Below, one piece after another: positions 33,105-46,127 of a stretch of DNA of 51,490 nt; the first letter of the stretch is position 1; each line of letters starts with the position of its first letter. A program made the translations under genes and the position numbers. Source of the stretch: Actinoplanes sp. KI2 (GTDB lineage: Bacteria > Actinomycetota > Actinomycetes > Mycobacteriales > Micromonosporaceae); assembly GCF_025630775.1 (NCBI RefSeq), contig NZ_JAOSZE010000061.1:1-51490 (forward strand), read 5' to 3'. Under the pieces are notes generated by a model. That model had not been told where the DNA came from. It saw nothing but the letters and a program-made list of their open reading frames with translations, and did not search any database.

Positions 33105-34012
33105 GCCTCCAGCAGGTAGGAGAAGACGCTCTCCAGCGACTCGTCGGACGGCAGCAGACGCCGCAGCCGGATGCCCTGGCCGAGGGCGATGCGGGGCAGC
33201 GCGCGGGTGAAGCTGCCGTAGTCGGAGGCGCGGACGCTCAGGCCGCCCGGCTCGATCTCGACCCCGCTCACCGATTTCTCGCCGATCAGCGCGACCGCGA
33301 GCCGCCGGTCGTCGGAGCTCTGCACGGCGAAGACGTGCGGCCGGTTGGTCATCAGCCGGCGGATGCGGCGGTAGTCGCCGGAGGCCGCGAGCCGGCCCGC
33401 CACGATCACCTGGACCAGGCCGGAGAGCTGCTCGACCTCCTCCAGGATGTGCGAGCTGAACAGGATGGTGTGGCCGCGGCCGCCGAGCGTGTGCAGCAGG
33501 TCCATCATGTGCATCCGCTGCCGCGGGTCCATGCCGTTGAACGGCTCGTCCAGCAACAGCACCTGCGGCTCGTGCACCAGCGCGCCGGCCACCCGGGTGC
33601 GCTGCCGCATGCCCTTGGAGAACGTCTCGATCCGGCGGTCCTGCGCGTCGGTCATCTCGACCATCTCGAGCGCGCGGGCCGCGGCGGCCGCGGGGTCGGG
33701 CAGCTTCTGCATCTTCGCGCAGGCGGTCACGAACTCGCGGGCGGTGAGAAAGCCGTGCACCGCCTCCCGCTCGGCGACCAGGCCGAGCGAACGGTAGATC
33801 GACGGGTTGCGCCAGGTCGGCTTGCCGTCGATGGTGACGGTGCCCTTCGACGGGGAGAGGAAGCCGGCCATCATGTGCAGCACCGTGGTCTTGCCGGCGC
33901 CGTTCGGGCCGAGCAGGCCGGTCACCCCGGGCTGCAGGCTCATGCTGATGTCGTTGACCGCCACCACGTTGCCGTACCAGCGGGAGACGTTCTGCAACTC
34001 GACGACGCTCAC
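33101..34012 (-). CDS. ABC transporter ATP-binding protein
   Basis: A 303-residue ATPase: Walker A GPNGAGKTT, signature FSKGMRQR, Walker B LLLDEPFNGMD, and a C-terminal extension of ~90 residues common in ABC-2 exporter ATPases. It pairs with the permease immediately downstream. GTG start overlaps the stop of the permease upstream (GTGA). A longer frame to 34723 is only read-through in the same frame. Confidence 0.9.
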   Translation of the reverse strand: MSVVELQNVSRWYGNVVAVNDISMSLQPGVTGLLGPNGAGKTTVLHMMAGFLSPSKGTVTIDGKPTWRNPSIYRSLGLVAEREAVHGFLTAREFVTACAKMQKLPDPAAAAARALEMVEMTDAQDRRIETFSKGMRQRTRVAGALVHEPQVLLLDEPFNGMDPRQRMHMMDLLHTLGGRGHTILFSSHILEEVEQLSGLVQVIVAGRLAASGDYRRIRRLMTNRPHVFAVQSSDDRRLAVALIGEKSVSGVEIEPGGLSVRASDYGSFTRALPRIALGQGIRLRRLLPSDESLESVFSYLLEA

Positions 34013-34872
34013 AGCGAGGCCACCTTCCGGTAGCGGGCCAACAGCAGCAGCAGGCAGGCGGCGATCAGGCAGAACGCCTCGATCCCGTAGATCGGGCCGA
34101 AGTCGCCGAGGTCCAGGCCCAGGTCGGCGCGGTTGCGCAGCCAGATCTCCACGCCGTTGACCAGCGCGATCGGGCTGGCGAGCCCGGCCAGGTGGTGTGC
34201 GGTCTCCGAGGGCAGCGAGCTCAGCACGCCGACCACCGGCGCGGTCATCAGGAACACCGCGACGATGCCGCCGGCCGCGAAGGCGCGCTTGCCGGTGAGC
34301 GAGGCGATCAGCAGGCTGATGCTCGTGAAGACCAGCGCCCAGAGCAGGCTGTAGCCCCAGCCGGGAATGAGCAGCCCGAGCTCGTGCCACACCCCCTTCA
34401 TGCCGGTCTTCGTGGTGAAGGCGCCGGTCAGGAACATCACGAACTGGGGTACGCCGAGCAGCAGCCAGACGGCGGTGACCAGCGCGGCCACCTTCGCCAG
34501 CACGTAGTCGGCGGCGCGCAGCGGGCGGCTGAAATACAGCGGCAGCACCCCCGAGCGCAGGTCCCGGGAGACCAGCTCGGGCGCCACGATCGCGACGAAG
34601 AAGATGACCAGCAGGCTCATCGTGTTGGCGATCTCGTAGTAGTCGAAGAGCCAGCGACCGATCTGCGAGCGTACGCCCGCATTGATCACCGCGACGAGCA
34701 GCACGATGCCGGCCACGCCCCACGGGAAGATCTTGGATTTGGCGCTGCGGCCCAGCCCGAACGAGGCCCGCAGGCCGTGCGTGTAGAGCGCGCCCAGCAC
34801 GGCGGCCCGGCCGAGACGGGGCCCCTGATACCGCTGGTATCCGATGTCGTGGATCACGCCGGCGTCAGACAT
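34009..34872 (-). CDS. ABC-2 type transporter permease
   Basis: A 287-residue permease with six membrane segments; ELVSRDLRSGVLPLYFSRPLRAADYVLAK is the typical ABC-2 cytoplasmic loop. It is coupled to the ATPase upstream by an 8-base overlap (ATG 34872). This and the following pair form two stacked ATPase-permease couples, possibly one heteromeric exporter. Confidence 0.87.
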   Translation of the reverse strand: MSDAGVIHDIGYQRYQGPRLGRAAVLGALYTHGLRASFGLGRSAKSKIFPWGVAGIVLLVAVINAGVRSQIGRWLFDYYEIANTMSLLVIFFVAIVAPELVSRDLRSGVLPLYFSRPLRAADYVLAKVAALVTAVWLLLGVPQFVMFLTGAFTTKTGMKGVWHELGLLIPGWGYSLLWALVFTSISLLIASLTGKRAFAAGGIVAVFLMTAPVVGVLSSLPSETAHHLAGLASPIALVNGVEIWLRNRADLGLDLGDFGPIYGIEAFCLIAACLLLLLARYRKVASL

Positions 34873-35779
34873 CGGCCGTCTCCTTCTTGGTGAAGAGCTC
34901 GGCGACGCGGTGGCGCCGCTGGTCCAGGCGGTGCAGCGGAAGGTCCAGCTCGGCGACGGCCTGGAGAATCCGGTCGTACGCGTCATCCGACTCCAGCGGC
35001 ACCAGGAGCACCCGGCCCTCGGGGGTGACCTCGAACCCGAGATCGCGCAGGCACGCGGCGAGCTCGTCGGTGCCCTCGCTGACCTCGACGGCGAGCACGT
35101 CGGACGCCGCGGTCATCGACGAGATGCGGTCGGCGCGCAGCAGGCGGCCGCCCTCGATCGCGATGAGCGAGTCGCAGATCCGCTCGACCTCGCCGAGCAG
35201 GTGCGAACAGACCACCACGGAGATGCCGAACTCGTTGCCGATCCGCTGCACCAGGGTCAGCATGGCGTCGCGGCCGGCCGGGTCGAGGCCGTTGGTCGGC
35301 TCGTCGAGCAGCAGCAGGTCGGGGTCGTGCACGAGCGCCTGGGCCAGCTTGACCCGCTGCTTCATGCCGGTCGAGTAGCCGCCGATCTGGCGGTACCGTT
35401 CCTCGTAGAGGCCGACGTGGCGCAGCGCCTCGGAGGCCCGCTCGCGCGCCGCGGTCTTGGGCAGCCCGCTGAGCCGGCCCACGTGGGTGACGAACTCGGA
35501 GGCCGAGACATCCGGCGGGAGGCAGTCGTTCTCCGGCATGTAGCCGACCCGGGCGCGCACCTTGTCGGTCTCGGTGACCGGGTCGATATCGAACACCCGT
35601 ACGGCGCCCGAGCTGGGCGCGAGGAGCCCCAGCATGATTTTGATGAAGGTGCTCTTGCCGGCGCCGTTCGCCCCGACGAGCCCGATGACGCCCGCGTCGA
35701 CCGCGACGGTGAGGTCGGACAACGCCGTCACCCCGCCGCCATAGGTCTTGGTCAGCGCCTGAGTCGCGATGATGGTCAC
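34865..35779 (-). CDS. ABC transporter ATP-binding protein (first gene of the ABC operon)
   Basis: A 304-residue ATPase: Walker A GANGAGKST, signature YSTGMKQR, Walker B LLLLDEPTNGLDP, and a C-terminal regulatory tail. GTG start at 35779 with a non-coding gap of ~110 bases to the ppc stop, where its promoter should be. It drives the permease at 34009. Confidence 0.9.
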   Translation of the reverse strand: MTIIATQALTKTYGGGVTALSDLTVAVDAGVIGLVGANGAGKSTFIKIMLGLLAPSSGAVRVFDIDPVTETDKVRARVGYMPENDCLPPDVSASEFVTHVGRLSGLPKTAARERASEALRHVGLYEERYRQIGGYSTGMKQRVKLAQALVHDPDLLLLDEPTNGLDPAGRDAMLTLVQRIGNEFGISVVVCSHLLGEVERICDSLIAIEGGRLLRADRISSMTAASDVLAVEVSEGTDELAACLRDLGFEVTPEGRVLLVPLESDDAYDRILQAVAELDLPLHRLDQRRHRVAELFTKKETADV

Positions 35780-35887
35780 GGGCCCAGCCTAGGAACTGAC
35801 CGCACCTCGGCGGATCCGGAGAATCCCTGAGGGTCCTCTCGGGGTCTCTCAGCCCGCTCTCAGCTTACGGCCCGTGACCAGATCATC

Positions 35888-38683
35888 TCAGCCGGTGTTG
35901 CGCATGCCGGCGGCGATGCCGTTCACCGAGGTGAGCAGGGCCCGCTCCAGCGCCGTCGAGTCCGACGGCGCGCGCCGCGCACCCGGCGCGGTGGCCTGCT
36001 GCCGCTCGCCGTCGCCCAGGTCGCGGTACTGCCGCAGCAGCGCGACCTGCAGGTGGTGCAGCGGCAGCAGGTAGGTGTCGCGCACCCCCAGCGTCCGCTT
36101 GAGCTCGGGCTGCGAGGCCAGCAGGTCGTTTCCGCCGGTGATCGTCAGCACCTCGCGGACGGTCAGCTCGTACTCCGCGACGATCTTGGAGAAGATCGGG
36201 TGCAGCTCAGCCGGCACCAGCGTCTCGACGTACCGGCGGGCGATCTCCAGGTCGGTCTTGTTCAGCATCATCTCGACGTTCGACAGGAACGTCTTGAAGA
36301 ACTGCCAGCTGCCGTACATCTCGCGGAGCGCCTCGGTGTGCCCGGCGGCCCGGGCCGCGGCGAGGCCGGAGCCCACGCCGAACCAGCCGGGCACGATCTG
36401 CCGCGTCTGGGTCCAGCCGAACACCCACGGGATCGCGCGCAGGCCGCCCAGCCCGGCGTCGGCGTTCGGCCGCTTGGCCGGTCGCGAGCCGATGTTGAGC
36501 TGGCCGAGCAGCTCGGTGGGGGTGGCCGCCCAGAAGTAGGCCGGCAGGTCCGGGTCTTCGACCAGCGACCGGTACGCCGCGAACGCCGCGTCCGAGGCGG
36601 TGTCCATGGTCGCGTCCCAGCGCTCGAGGTGCTGCTTGTCGACCGACGGCGTGGTGTGCAGCAGCGTCGCCTGCAGCACCGCGGCCACGGTGAGCTCGAG
36701 GTTCTCCCGGGCCAGGGCGGGCAGCGTGTACTTGTCGGAGATGACCTCGCCCTGCTCGGTCACCTTGATCGCGCCGTCCAGCGTGCCGTACGGCTGGGCC
36801 AGGATCGCCTCGTGGGTGGGGCCGCCGCCCCGGCCGACGGTCCCGCCGCGGCCGTGGAAGAGGCGCAGGCGTACGCCGTGCCGGGCCGCCACGTCCCGCA
36901 GCGAGCGCTGCGCCTTGTGGATCCGCCACTGGCTGGTGGTGATCCCGGCCTCCTTGTTGGAGTCCGAGTAGCCGAGCATGACCTCCTGCACGTCGCCGCG
37001 GGCCCGGACGATCTCCCGGTAGGCGGGCAGGGACAGCATCTCGTCCAGCAGGTCGCCGCCCGCGTCGAGCTCGGCCGGCGTCTCCAGCAGCGGCACGATG
37101 TTCACCCGCGCCCGGCCGGTGTGGATGTCGACCAGGCCGGCCTCGCGGGCCAGCACCGCGGCGGCGAGCACGTCGTCGACGCCGAGGGTCATCGAGATGA
37201 TGTACGTCTCGATGACGTCCATCCCGAACCGGTCCTGCACCTCGCGGATCGTGTTGAACACGTCGAAGGTCTTGCGGGCCGCGTCGGTGAGCGGGGTGTC
37301 GGCGCTGGCCAGCGGACGCCGGCCGGTCAGCTCGGCGGCCAGCAGCTTGGTGCGCTCGGGCCGGTCCAGCGCGGCGTAGTCCTCGACCTCGCCGACCTGG
37401 GCGTACATCTGCTGGAGCACCTCGTGGTGCTTCTCGGCGTGCTCGCGGACGTCGAGGGTGGCCAGCTGCAGGCCGAAGGCGGAGACGGTGCGGATCGCCG
37501 TGGCCACCGCGCCGACGGCGGTGAGCTGACCGGAGTTGCGGGCCAGCGAGGCGCGCATCAGCTCGAGGTCGCTGATCAGCTCGTCGTTGCCGAGGTAGTC
37601 GCGGCCCGGCACGTGCCGGGTGCCGGCGCCCAGCCGCTTGCGGGTGTTCGCGAGCTTCGCCTTGATCGCCCGTACCTTCAGCCGGTACGGCTCCTCGGCG
37701 TTGGTCTTGCGGAACCGGGGCGCGACCTCGGGCAGGTTGTCCAGGTCCTTGGCGAGCGACGCGGACAGGTCGAGGGAGACGCCGCGCAGCCGCCGGGAGA
37801 CCGACAGCTCGTCGATCAGCTTGTCCATCGCCCGCTCGGTGGCCTGGATGCCCTGCTCGTGCTGGATCATCAGGACGTCGCGGGTGACCGCCGGGGTGAC
37901 GAAGGGGTTGCCGTCCCGGTCGCCGCCGATCCACGAGCCGAAGGTCAGCGGGCGGGCCGTGGGCGCGGTCTCCACGCCCAGGTTGCGCAGCGTCTCGGCC
38001 AGATCGGCGAGCACCTGCGGGGCGGCGTCGGCGTACAGGTCGCGCAGGTAGTAGACGGCGTTGCGGGCCTCGTCGGTCGGGTCCGGCCGGTCCAGCCGCA
38101 GCTCGTCGGTCTGCCAGAGCAGGTCGATCAGCTCGGCGAACCGGCGGGTCGAGGCGGTGGTGTCCGAGGCGCCGTAGAGCACCTGGGCGGCGGCCTCGTT
38201 GTCCAGCTCGTCGGCGACCTGGCGCAGCTTGGAGAGGATCGACCGGCGGGCGGCCTCGGTCGGGTGCGCGGTGAAGACCGGGCGCACCGCGAGCCGGCGG
38301 GCGGCCGCGGCGATCTCGTCGGCCGGCACCCCGCGCTCGGCGATCCGCTTGGCCGCCTGGTCCAGCCAGCCGCCGTCGCGAGCGCGGCGCCGCCGCAGGT
38401 CGCGGGCGCGGTGCACCTGCTCGGTGATGTTCGCGAGGTGGAAGTAGGTGGAGAACGCGCGGGCCAGCTTGGTGCCGGTGGTGACGTCCATCGCCGCGAG
38501 GCGCTCGGCCGCGGCGGGCGCGTCCTGCCGGACCAGGGCCCGGACCTCCTCGACGAGGTCGAGCAGGGGGCGGCCCTCCTGGCGGGCCAGGGTCTGACCC
38601 AGCAGCGTGCCGATGCGCCGGATATCGGCGCGTAGCGCGGCGTCCGGGCCGTCGGGGTCGAGGTGGCCGTGCTGGTCGGTCAT
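35888..38683 (-). CDS. ppc: Phosphoenolpyruvate carboxylase
   Basis: A 931-residue anaplerotic enzyme adding bicarbonate to PEP to give oxaloacetate. The catalytic motifs VFTAHPTEAARRS (with the active His), FHGRGGTVGRGGGP and the C-terminal RNTG end (MRNTG) are all present. Full length for the family. AAGGAG lies seven bases before ATG 38683; the longer frame to 38785 adds an unsupported leader. An iron-box-like palindrome is ~90 bases upstream (38771-38789). Confidence 0.96.
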   Translation of the reverse strand: MTDQHGHLDPDGPDAALRADIRRIGTLLGQTLARQEGRPLLDLVEEVRALVRQDAPAAAERLAAMDVTTGTKLARAFSTYFHLANITEQVHRARDLRRRRARDGGWLDQAAKRIAERGVPADEIAAAARRLAVRPVFTAHPTEAARRSILSKLRQVADELDNEAAAQVLYGASDTTASTRRFAELIDLLWQTDELRLDRPDPTDEARNAVYYLRDLYADAAPQVLADLAETLRNLGVETAPTARPLTFGSWIGGDRDGNPFVTPAVTRDVLMIQHEQGIQATERAMDKLIDELSVSRRLRGVSLDLSASLAKDLDNLPEVAPRFRKTNAEEPYRLKVRAIKAKLANTRKRLGAGTRHVPGRDYLGNDELISDLELMRASLARNSGQLTAVGAVATAIRTVSAFGLQLATLDVREHAEKHHEVLQQMYAQVGEVEDYAALDRPERTKLLAAELTGRRPLASADTPLTDAARKTFDVFNTIREVQDRFGMDVIETYIISMTLGVDDVLAAAVLAREAGLVDIHTGRARVNIVPLLETPAELDAGGDLLDEMLSLPAYREIVRARGDVQEVMLGYSDSNKEAGITTSQWRIHKAQRSLRDVAARHGVRLRLFHGRGGTVGRGGGPTHEAILAQPYGTLDGAIKVTEQGEVISDKYTLPALARENLELTVAAVLQATLLHTTPSVDKQHLERWDATMDTASDAAFAAYRSLVEDPDLPAYFWAATPTELLGQLNIGSRPAKRPNADAGLGGLRAIPWVFGWTQTRQIVPGWFGVGSGLAAARAAGHTEALREMYGSWQFFKTFLSNVEMMLNKTDLEIARRYVETLVPAELHPIFSKIVAEYELTVREVLTITGGNDLLASQPELKRTLGVRDTYLLPLHHLQVALLRQYRDLGDGERQQATAPGARRAPSDSTALERALLTSVNGIAAGMRNTG

Positions 38684-38770
38684 CGGGGAGCTCCTTACCC
38701 GTTGAGTGCTCCAGGACGGCGCTGTCCCGACCCGCCGATGGTATCGGCGCGACCCGAGGACCGGGTGAAT

Positions 38771-38789
38771 TGAGGCAAGTCTCACCTCA
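38771..38789. promoter_or_regulatory. Iron-box-like palindrome upstream of ppc
   Basis: TGAGGCAAGTCTCACCTCA agrees with the actinobacterial IdeR/DmdR consensus TTAGGTTAGGCTAACCTAA at 13 of 19 positions and keeps its AGG...CCT frame. It lies between the hypX stop and the ppc start. It could equally be a weak hairpin; regulation by iron is an inference. Confidence 0.35.
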
Positions 38790-38803
38790 GTGCCCCGGAA
38801 TCG

Positions 38804-40558
38804 TCAGGCGGACACGGGCACCGCCGGGCGCAGCACGGTCGCGCGGGAGCGGGCCGCCTTCTTTCTCTTGAACAGCAGCCGCGACGGCGTCTCGGCCGGC
38901 TTGACCTTGCGGACGAAGGCGTGCCGGGCCGCGGCGAAACCGGACCGGTCGGCGTACATGTCGCGGCTCATCTCGGCCAGCTCGCGCGCCTCGTAGACCT
39001 CCAGCGGGACGCGCTCGGCGGCGAGCCGCCGGGCCTTCTGCTGACGGCGGTTGCGCGCCGTGCGCCCCTCGCTCTCCCGTTCGGCGAGGGCCTGCAACCA
39101 TTCCCCGTACGCGTCGAGCCCGCCCGGCCCGACCTCGTCGACCAGGCCGATCGAGCGCGCCCCCGAGCAGCTCAGCGGCAGCTTGTCGTCGACCAGTTGC
39201 TGTGCCCGCACCGGCCCGACCCGCCGGGGCAGGGTGAAGGTGTGCAGCTCGGAGCCGTAGAGCCCGATGTCGTAGTACGGGTTGAGCACGATCCCGTCGC
39301 GGGCGGCCACGATGTCCGCGCCGAGCCCGAGCATCACGCCCCCGGCGCCGGCGCTGCCCGCGTACGCGGCGATCACCACCTGCCGGGTGCACGTGATGAT
39401 CTCCCGGCACACCTCGTTGATCGCCCGGATGTTCGCCCAGGCCGCGCTGGCCGGGTCGGGCGACGCCTCGATGACGTTGAGGTGGACGCCGTTGCTGAAC
39501 GCGTCCGCCCCGCCCCGCAGCACCAGCACCTCGGTGTCCTGGCCGGCCGCGTGCCGCAGCCCGGCGAGCAGCCGGCGGCAGTGCCCGGGCGCCATCGCGC
39601 CGTTGTAGAAGTCGAATGCCAGCCAGCCGACCGCGCCGGTGCGCCGGTACCGAATCTGCCGGTAGGCGGCCGGGTGCTCGGGCTCGGCGCCGGGCGGCAG
39701 CGGCGAGTGCGGCACCCCGCGCAGCCGGGCGCCGAGCAGCGTGGTGGCCGGCAGCTTGATCCCGGCCCGCCCGTCGCCGAGTTCGGCGGCCCGCAGGTGG
39801 CCCAGCCAGACGCTGCCGTCGCCGGTGCCGACCAGCACCGCGCCCTGCCGGCGGCTGAGCAGCTGACCGGGCCGGCCGGCGTGACCGAGGCCGGGCGACG
39901 CGTCGTACGCGAAAACCGGCAGCCCACCCAGCTCGGCCCGGACGCCCGGCGCGCCGTCGGCGGCCCGGATCTTCCGGACGATCTGCTCGGTCGGGTCGCC
40001 CCAGTCGAAGGCCCGGTCGGACTGCCGCATCAGCGGGCGCAGCCGCGCGCCGGGCACCTCGGTGGGCGCCCGGTCGGCCGGCACCGGGGTGAACGCCGGG
40101 TCGCCGGCCTTGGCGACCACCTCGAAGACGCACTCCATCGCGGCGTCGGCGACCGGCCCGTTGTACATCGACGACTTGCGCGGCGGCACGGCCGGGACGG
40201 CGAAGGTGCGGGTGGCCCAGATCGGCCCGGCGTCCATCTCCTCGACGGCCTGCAGCGCGGTTACCCCCCACGTCCGGGCGCTCTCGCTGATCGCCCAGTC
40301 CAGCGAGGACGGACCGCGGTCGCCGACCGGGCCGGGGTGGATGATCACCGTGCGCCACCGCCGCCAGACCCGGGCGGGCACCCGGTCCTTGAGGAACGGG
40401 CAGATGATCAGGTCGGGGTTGGCCCGGGCGACGTCCTCGACCATGCCCGTCTCGCTCGTCGCGAACAGCACGCCGACCTCGTGCCCGGCCTCGCGCAGGG
40501 CACACCAGGCCCGCTGGCTCAATCCGTTGAACGCCGTAACGAGCAGCAGGATCCGCAC
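38804..40558 (-). CDS. hypX: HypX-like protein (formyl-THF hydrolase plus crotonase fold)
   Basis: A 584-residue two-domain protein. Residues ~1-270 match the methionyl-tRNA/formyl-THF transferase fold (ICPFLKDRVP, IIHPGPVGDRGPSSLDWAI, EEMDAGPIWATRTF), and ~310-540 are an enoyl-CoA hydratase/crotonase fold (YAGSAGAGGVMLGLGADIV). This is the architecture of HypX/HoxX, which makes CO from formyl-THF for the [NiFe] hydrogenase cofactor in air. GTG start with AGGAGGG. No hydrogenase or other hyp gene is in the window. It could have another formyl or acyl substrate. Confidence 0.75.
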   Translation of the reverse strand: MRILLLVTAFNGLSQRAWCALREAGHEVGVLFATSETGMVEDVARANPDLIICPFLKDRVPARVWRRWRTVIIHPGPVGDRGPSSLDWAISESARTWGVTALQAVEEMDAGPIWATRTFAVPAVPPRKSSMYNGPVADAAMECVFEVVAKAGDPAFTPVPADRAPTEVPGARLRPLMRQSDRAFDWGDPTEQIVRKIRAADGAPGVRAELGGLPVFAYDASPGLGHAGRPGQLLSRRQGAVLVGTGDGSVWLGHLRAAELGDGRAGIKLPATTLLGARLRGVPHSPLPPGAEPEHPAAYRQIRYRRTGAVGWLAFDFYNGAMAPGHCRRLLAGLRHAAGQDTEVLVLRGGADAFSNGVHLNVIEASPDPASAAWANIRAINEVCREIITCTRQVVIAAYAGSAGAGGVMLGLGADIVAARDGIVLNPYYDIGLYGSELHTFTLPRRVGPVRAQQLVDDKLPLSCSGARSIGLVDEVGPGGLDAYGEWLQALAERESEGRTARNRRQQKARRLAAERVPLEVYEARELAEMSRDMYADRSGFAAARHAFVRKVKPAETPSRLLFKRKKAARSRATVLRPAVPVSA

Positions 40559-40625
40559 GTTTGCCCTCCTGGGAACGTTTTGGGAACGCGGGACCTGCGA
40601 GTTTTCTCCGCATATCGACGGCTAT

Positions 40626-40644
40626 GTCGGACATGTTGTCCGAC
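40626..40644. promoter_or_regulatory. Perfect palindrome in the hypX-mfd divergent promoter
   Basis: GTCGGACA-TGT-TGTCCGAC, eight paired bases each side of a 3-base centre, lies between two divergent genes. A -10-like TAGACT (40668-40673) follows toward mfd. Closer to hypX, TGGGAACG is repeated at 40570 and 40581, 11 bases apart. Confidence 0.5.
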
Positions 40645-40728
40645 CCCGTTCTGTCAGAGGTCCGGACTAGACTTCCTCGCATACCCCCGCCCGTCTGGGC
40701 GCTTGGGGTTATTCGACGTGGGGTGACC

Positions 40729-44361
<3,633 letters not shown>

Positions 44362-44367
44362 ACCGCG

Positions 44368-46092
44368 TCACGGGCTCGCCGACCACCGGGCGCTCCGCGA
44401 TCGAGGCTTGCCGAGCATCACGATGCGGCCCTTCTTCCGAAGAGTCTCCAACGCGTGTTGCACCTGGACTTTGGTCAATCCCGTGGTCTGCTCCAGCTCG
44501 GCTCGGAGGCGAGGCTCGCCCGCCAGCGCAGCCAGGATATGCCGCTCGTTGGCGGTGAGGTCGCCGTCGTGTAGCGGGTCATCGCCCGAGCCGGCTCGGG
44601 CCAGCGTCGTCAGTTGATACGTCGCGGAGCCGCGGGTTCCCGCCTGCTCGACCACGCCGGCATCGACGAGTTCCTTGAGCTCGCGAGTCGCGATCCGGCT
44701 GTCCTGCACGCCGGTCGACGACCGGAAAGTGCTGTTGGTCAGCGCGGCGCCATTCCGCATGATCACCAGCGCAGTCATCTGCGAGCGGGACAGCGGCGGT
44801 ACGGGAAGAGAAGCGAGCCAGGTGAGCGCGTCCTCGTCCAGGAGGGTGTGGTTCGGGAACTCGACGGCGAACGAGGAGATGTCGTCGGTGAACCGCGGGG
44901 GCTCCATGCCTGCCTCGCCCAGCGCCACGAGGATGCGGGTGATACCGGTGCCTCTGTTCTCACAGACCATGTGCCCGTCGCCGAACGGGGTGTCCTCGAG
45001 GATCTTGAGCAGCGCACGGTTCCGCGAGGACGTGACCGTGGACGCGCCGAGTGAGCCGACGTCGACCGGACCGTACAGTCCGCCCGGGTTCCGGATGAGC
45101 AGTCGGTCGGGGTACATCTCGACCTGCACCTGCATGCCGCGGGCGAACTCCGAATAGTCGCGGTGGACGAGCGCGTTGACGAGCGCCTCGCGGAGAACCT
45201 CCTCCGGGTACTCCCATTCGTCGACACGGAAGATGCCGGAGACGATGCTGCGTCGGCGCATGTTCCGTTTGAGTACGCGGATGCACTCGGCGACGATCGC
45301 GGGGATCGGGCCGTCGATCGAGCGATTCTCCGTGAAGCGCTCCCCGAACTTTCCCAGGACGCCGGCCTCGGTGGCGGGGAAGGCGACGACCGTGAGGTCG
45401 AGTTGAGGCTCGAATGTCTGCGGATAGAAGCCGAAGACGAGCAGCCCCGCCAGGGTCGGCACCACCCTTCCCTCGTGCACGGTCAAGACATTTAGCATCG
45501 TGAGTGCGCGCTGGTCGTCCACCCGGCGAAAGATGTCGCTCTTCGTGTCCCGAACGCGTCTGAGGAACGCCGTGACAAGAGCGGGGTCCAGGTCCTCCAA
45601 CGTTGCCGCGGGAATGGGCGTCAGGTCGTGGCGCGGCTCCGTCCGGTTGGCCAGGAGAACGGCGACCTCATAGTCGGTCAGTTTGCGGTCGCCATCCGCG
45701 ATGCGGATCCGCGAACCCGCCCACGGCCCGAGGGCCCGCTTGTGACAGGGGCGCTGGTCGCGCGGGACGGGCGGGACCGTGCACAGCACCACGCTCCGAC
45801 GGTCAAGAGTCAAGGTCACGATCTCGGCTCGGACTGGCGGCTCCATTTCGGAGCAGACAGCACCCACCTGGGCTTCCGTCATGCCGGGGTCGTCGACTCC
45901 GGTAACGGTGAAGCCGCTTTTCTCGTCGACGCCGAGGAGGATCTGGCCACCACCGGCGTTGGCGAAGGCGCTGATCGACTCCCACAGCGTGGCCGGCAAG
46001 CCGCCCTTCGCCCGCTTCACCTCGCAGGTGAGGTGGTCGGCGCCGTGCGCGCGCAGCGACTCGATCAGTTCGGTGAGCTCCGACTGTTCCAC
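44368..46092 (-). CDS. Schlafen/AlbA_2-domain protein with GHKL-like ATPase and winged helix
   Basis: A 574-residue protein. Residues ~5-130 are an AlbA_2 (Schlafen-type, nucleic-acid-binding) domain with LTCEVKRAKGG and FANAGGGQILLGV. The middle has a GHKL-like ATP-binding part (REALVNALVHRDYS, LLIRNPGGLYG, CENRGTGITRI), and the C-terminus is winged-helix (RSQMTALVIMRNGAALTNSTFR, then a second one). The COG2865 family is called transcriptional regulator or RecG-like and is common in mobile and defence regions. GTG start with GGAGA; four phased boxes lie upstream. GC is a little lower than in neighbours. Confidence 0.85.
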   Translation of the reverse strand: MEQSELTELIESLRAHGADHLTCEVKRAKGGLPATLWESISAFANAGGGQILLGVDEKSGFTVTGVDDPGMTEAQVGAVCSEMEPPVRAEIVTLTLDRRSVVLCTVPPVPRDQRPCHKRALGPWAGSRIRIADGDRKLTDYEVAVLLANRTEPRHDLTPIPAATLEDLDPALVTAFLRRVRDTKSDIFRRVDDQRALTMLNVLTVHEGRVVPTLAGLLVFGFYPQTFEPQLDLTVVAFPATEAGVLGKFGERFTENRSIDGPIPAIVAECIRVLKRNMRRRSIVSGIFRVDEWEYPEEVLREALVNALVHRDYSEFARGMQVQVEMYPDRLLIRNPGGLYGPVDVGSLGASTVTSSRNRALLKILEDTPFGDGHMVCENRGTGITRILVALGEAGMEPPRFTDDISSFAVEFPNHTLLDEDALTWLASLPVPPLSRSQMTALVIMRNGAALTNSTFRSSTGVQDSRIATRELKELVDAGVVEQAGTRGSATYQLTTLARAGSGDDPLHDGDLTANERHILAALAGEPRLRAELEQTTGLTKVQVQHALETLRKKGRIVMLGKPRSRSARWSASP

Positions 46093-46127
46093 TGGCGGTC
46101 TCCGATTCGGCTGACGCCATCGCTGCG

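Noticed and set aside
40561..40728. N-terminal extension of mfd
   Set aside because: The extension would run through the divergent promoter and its palindrome; the conserved protein starts at about 40729.
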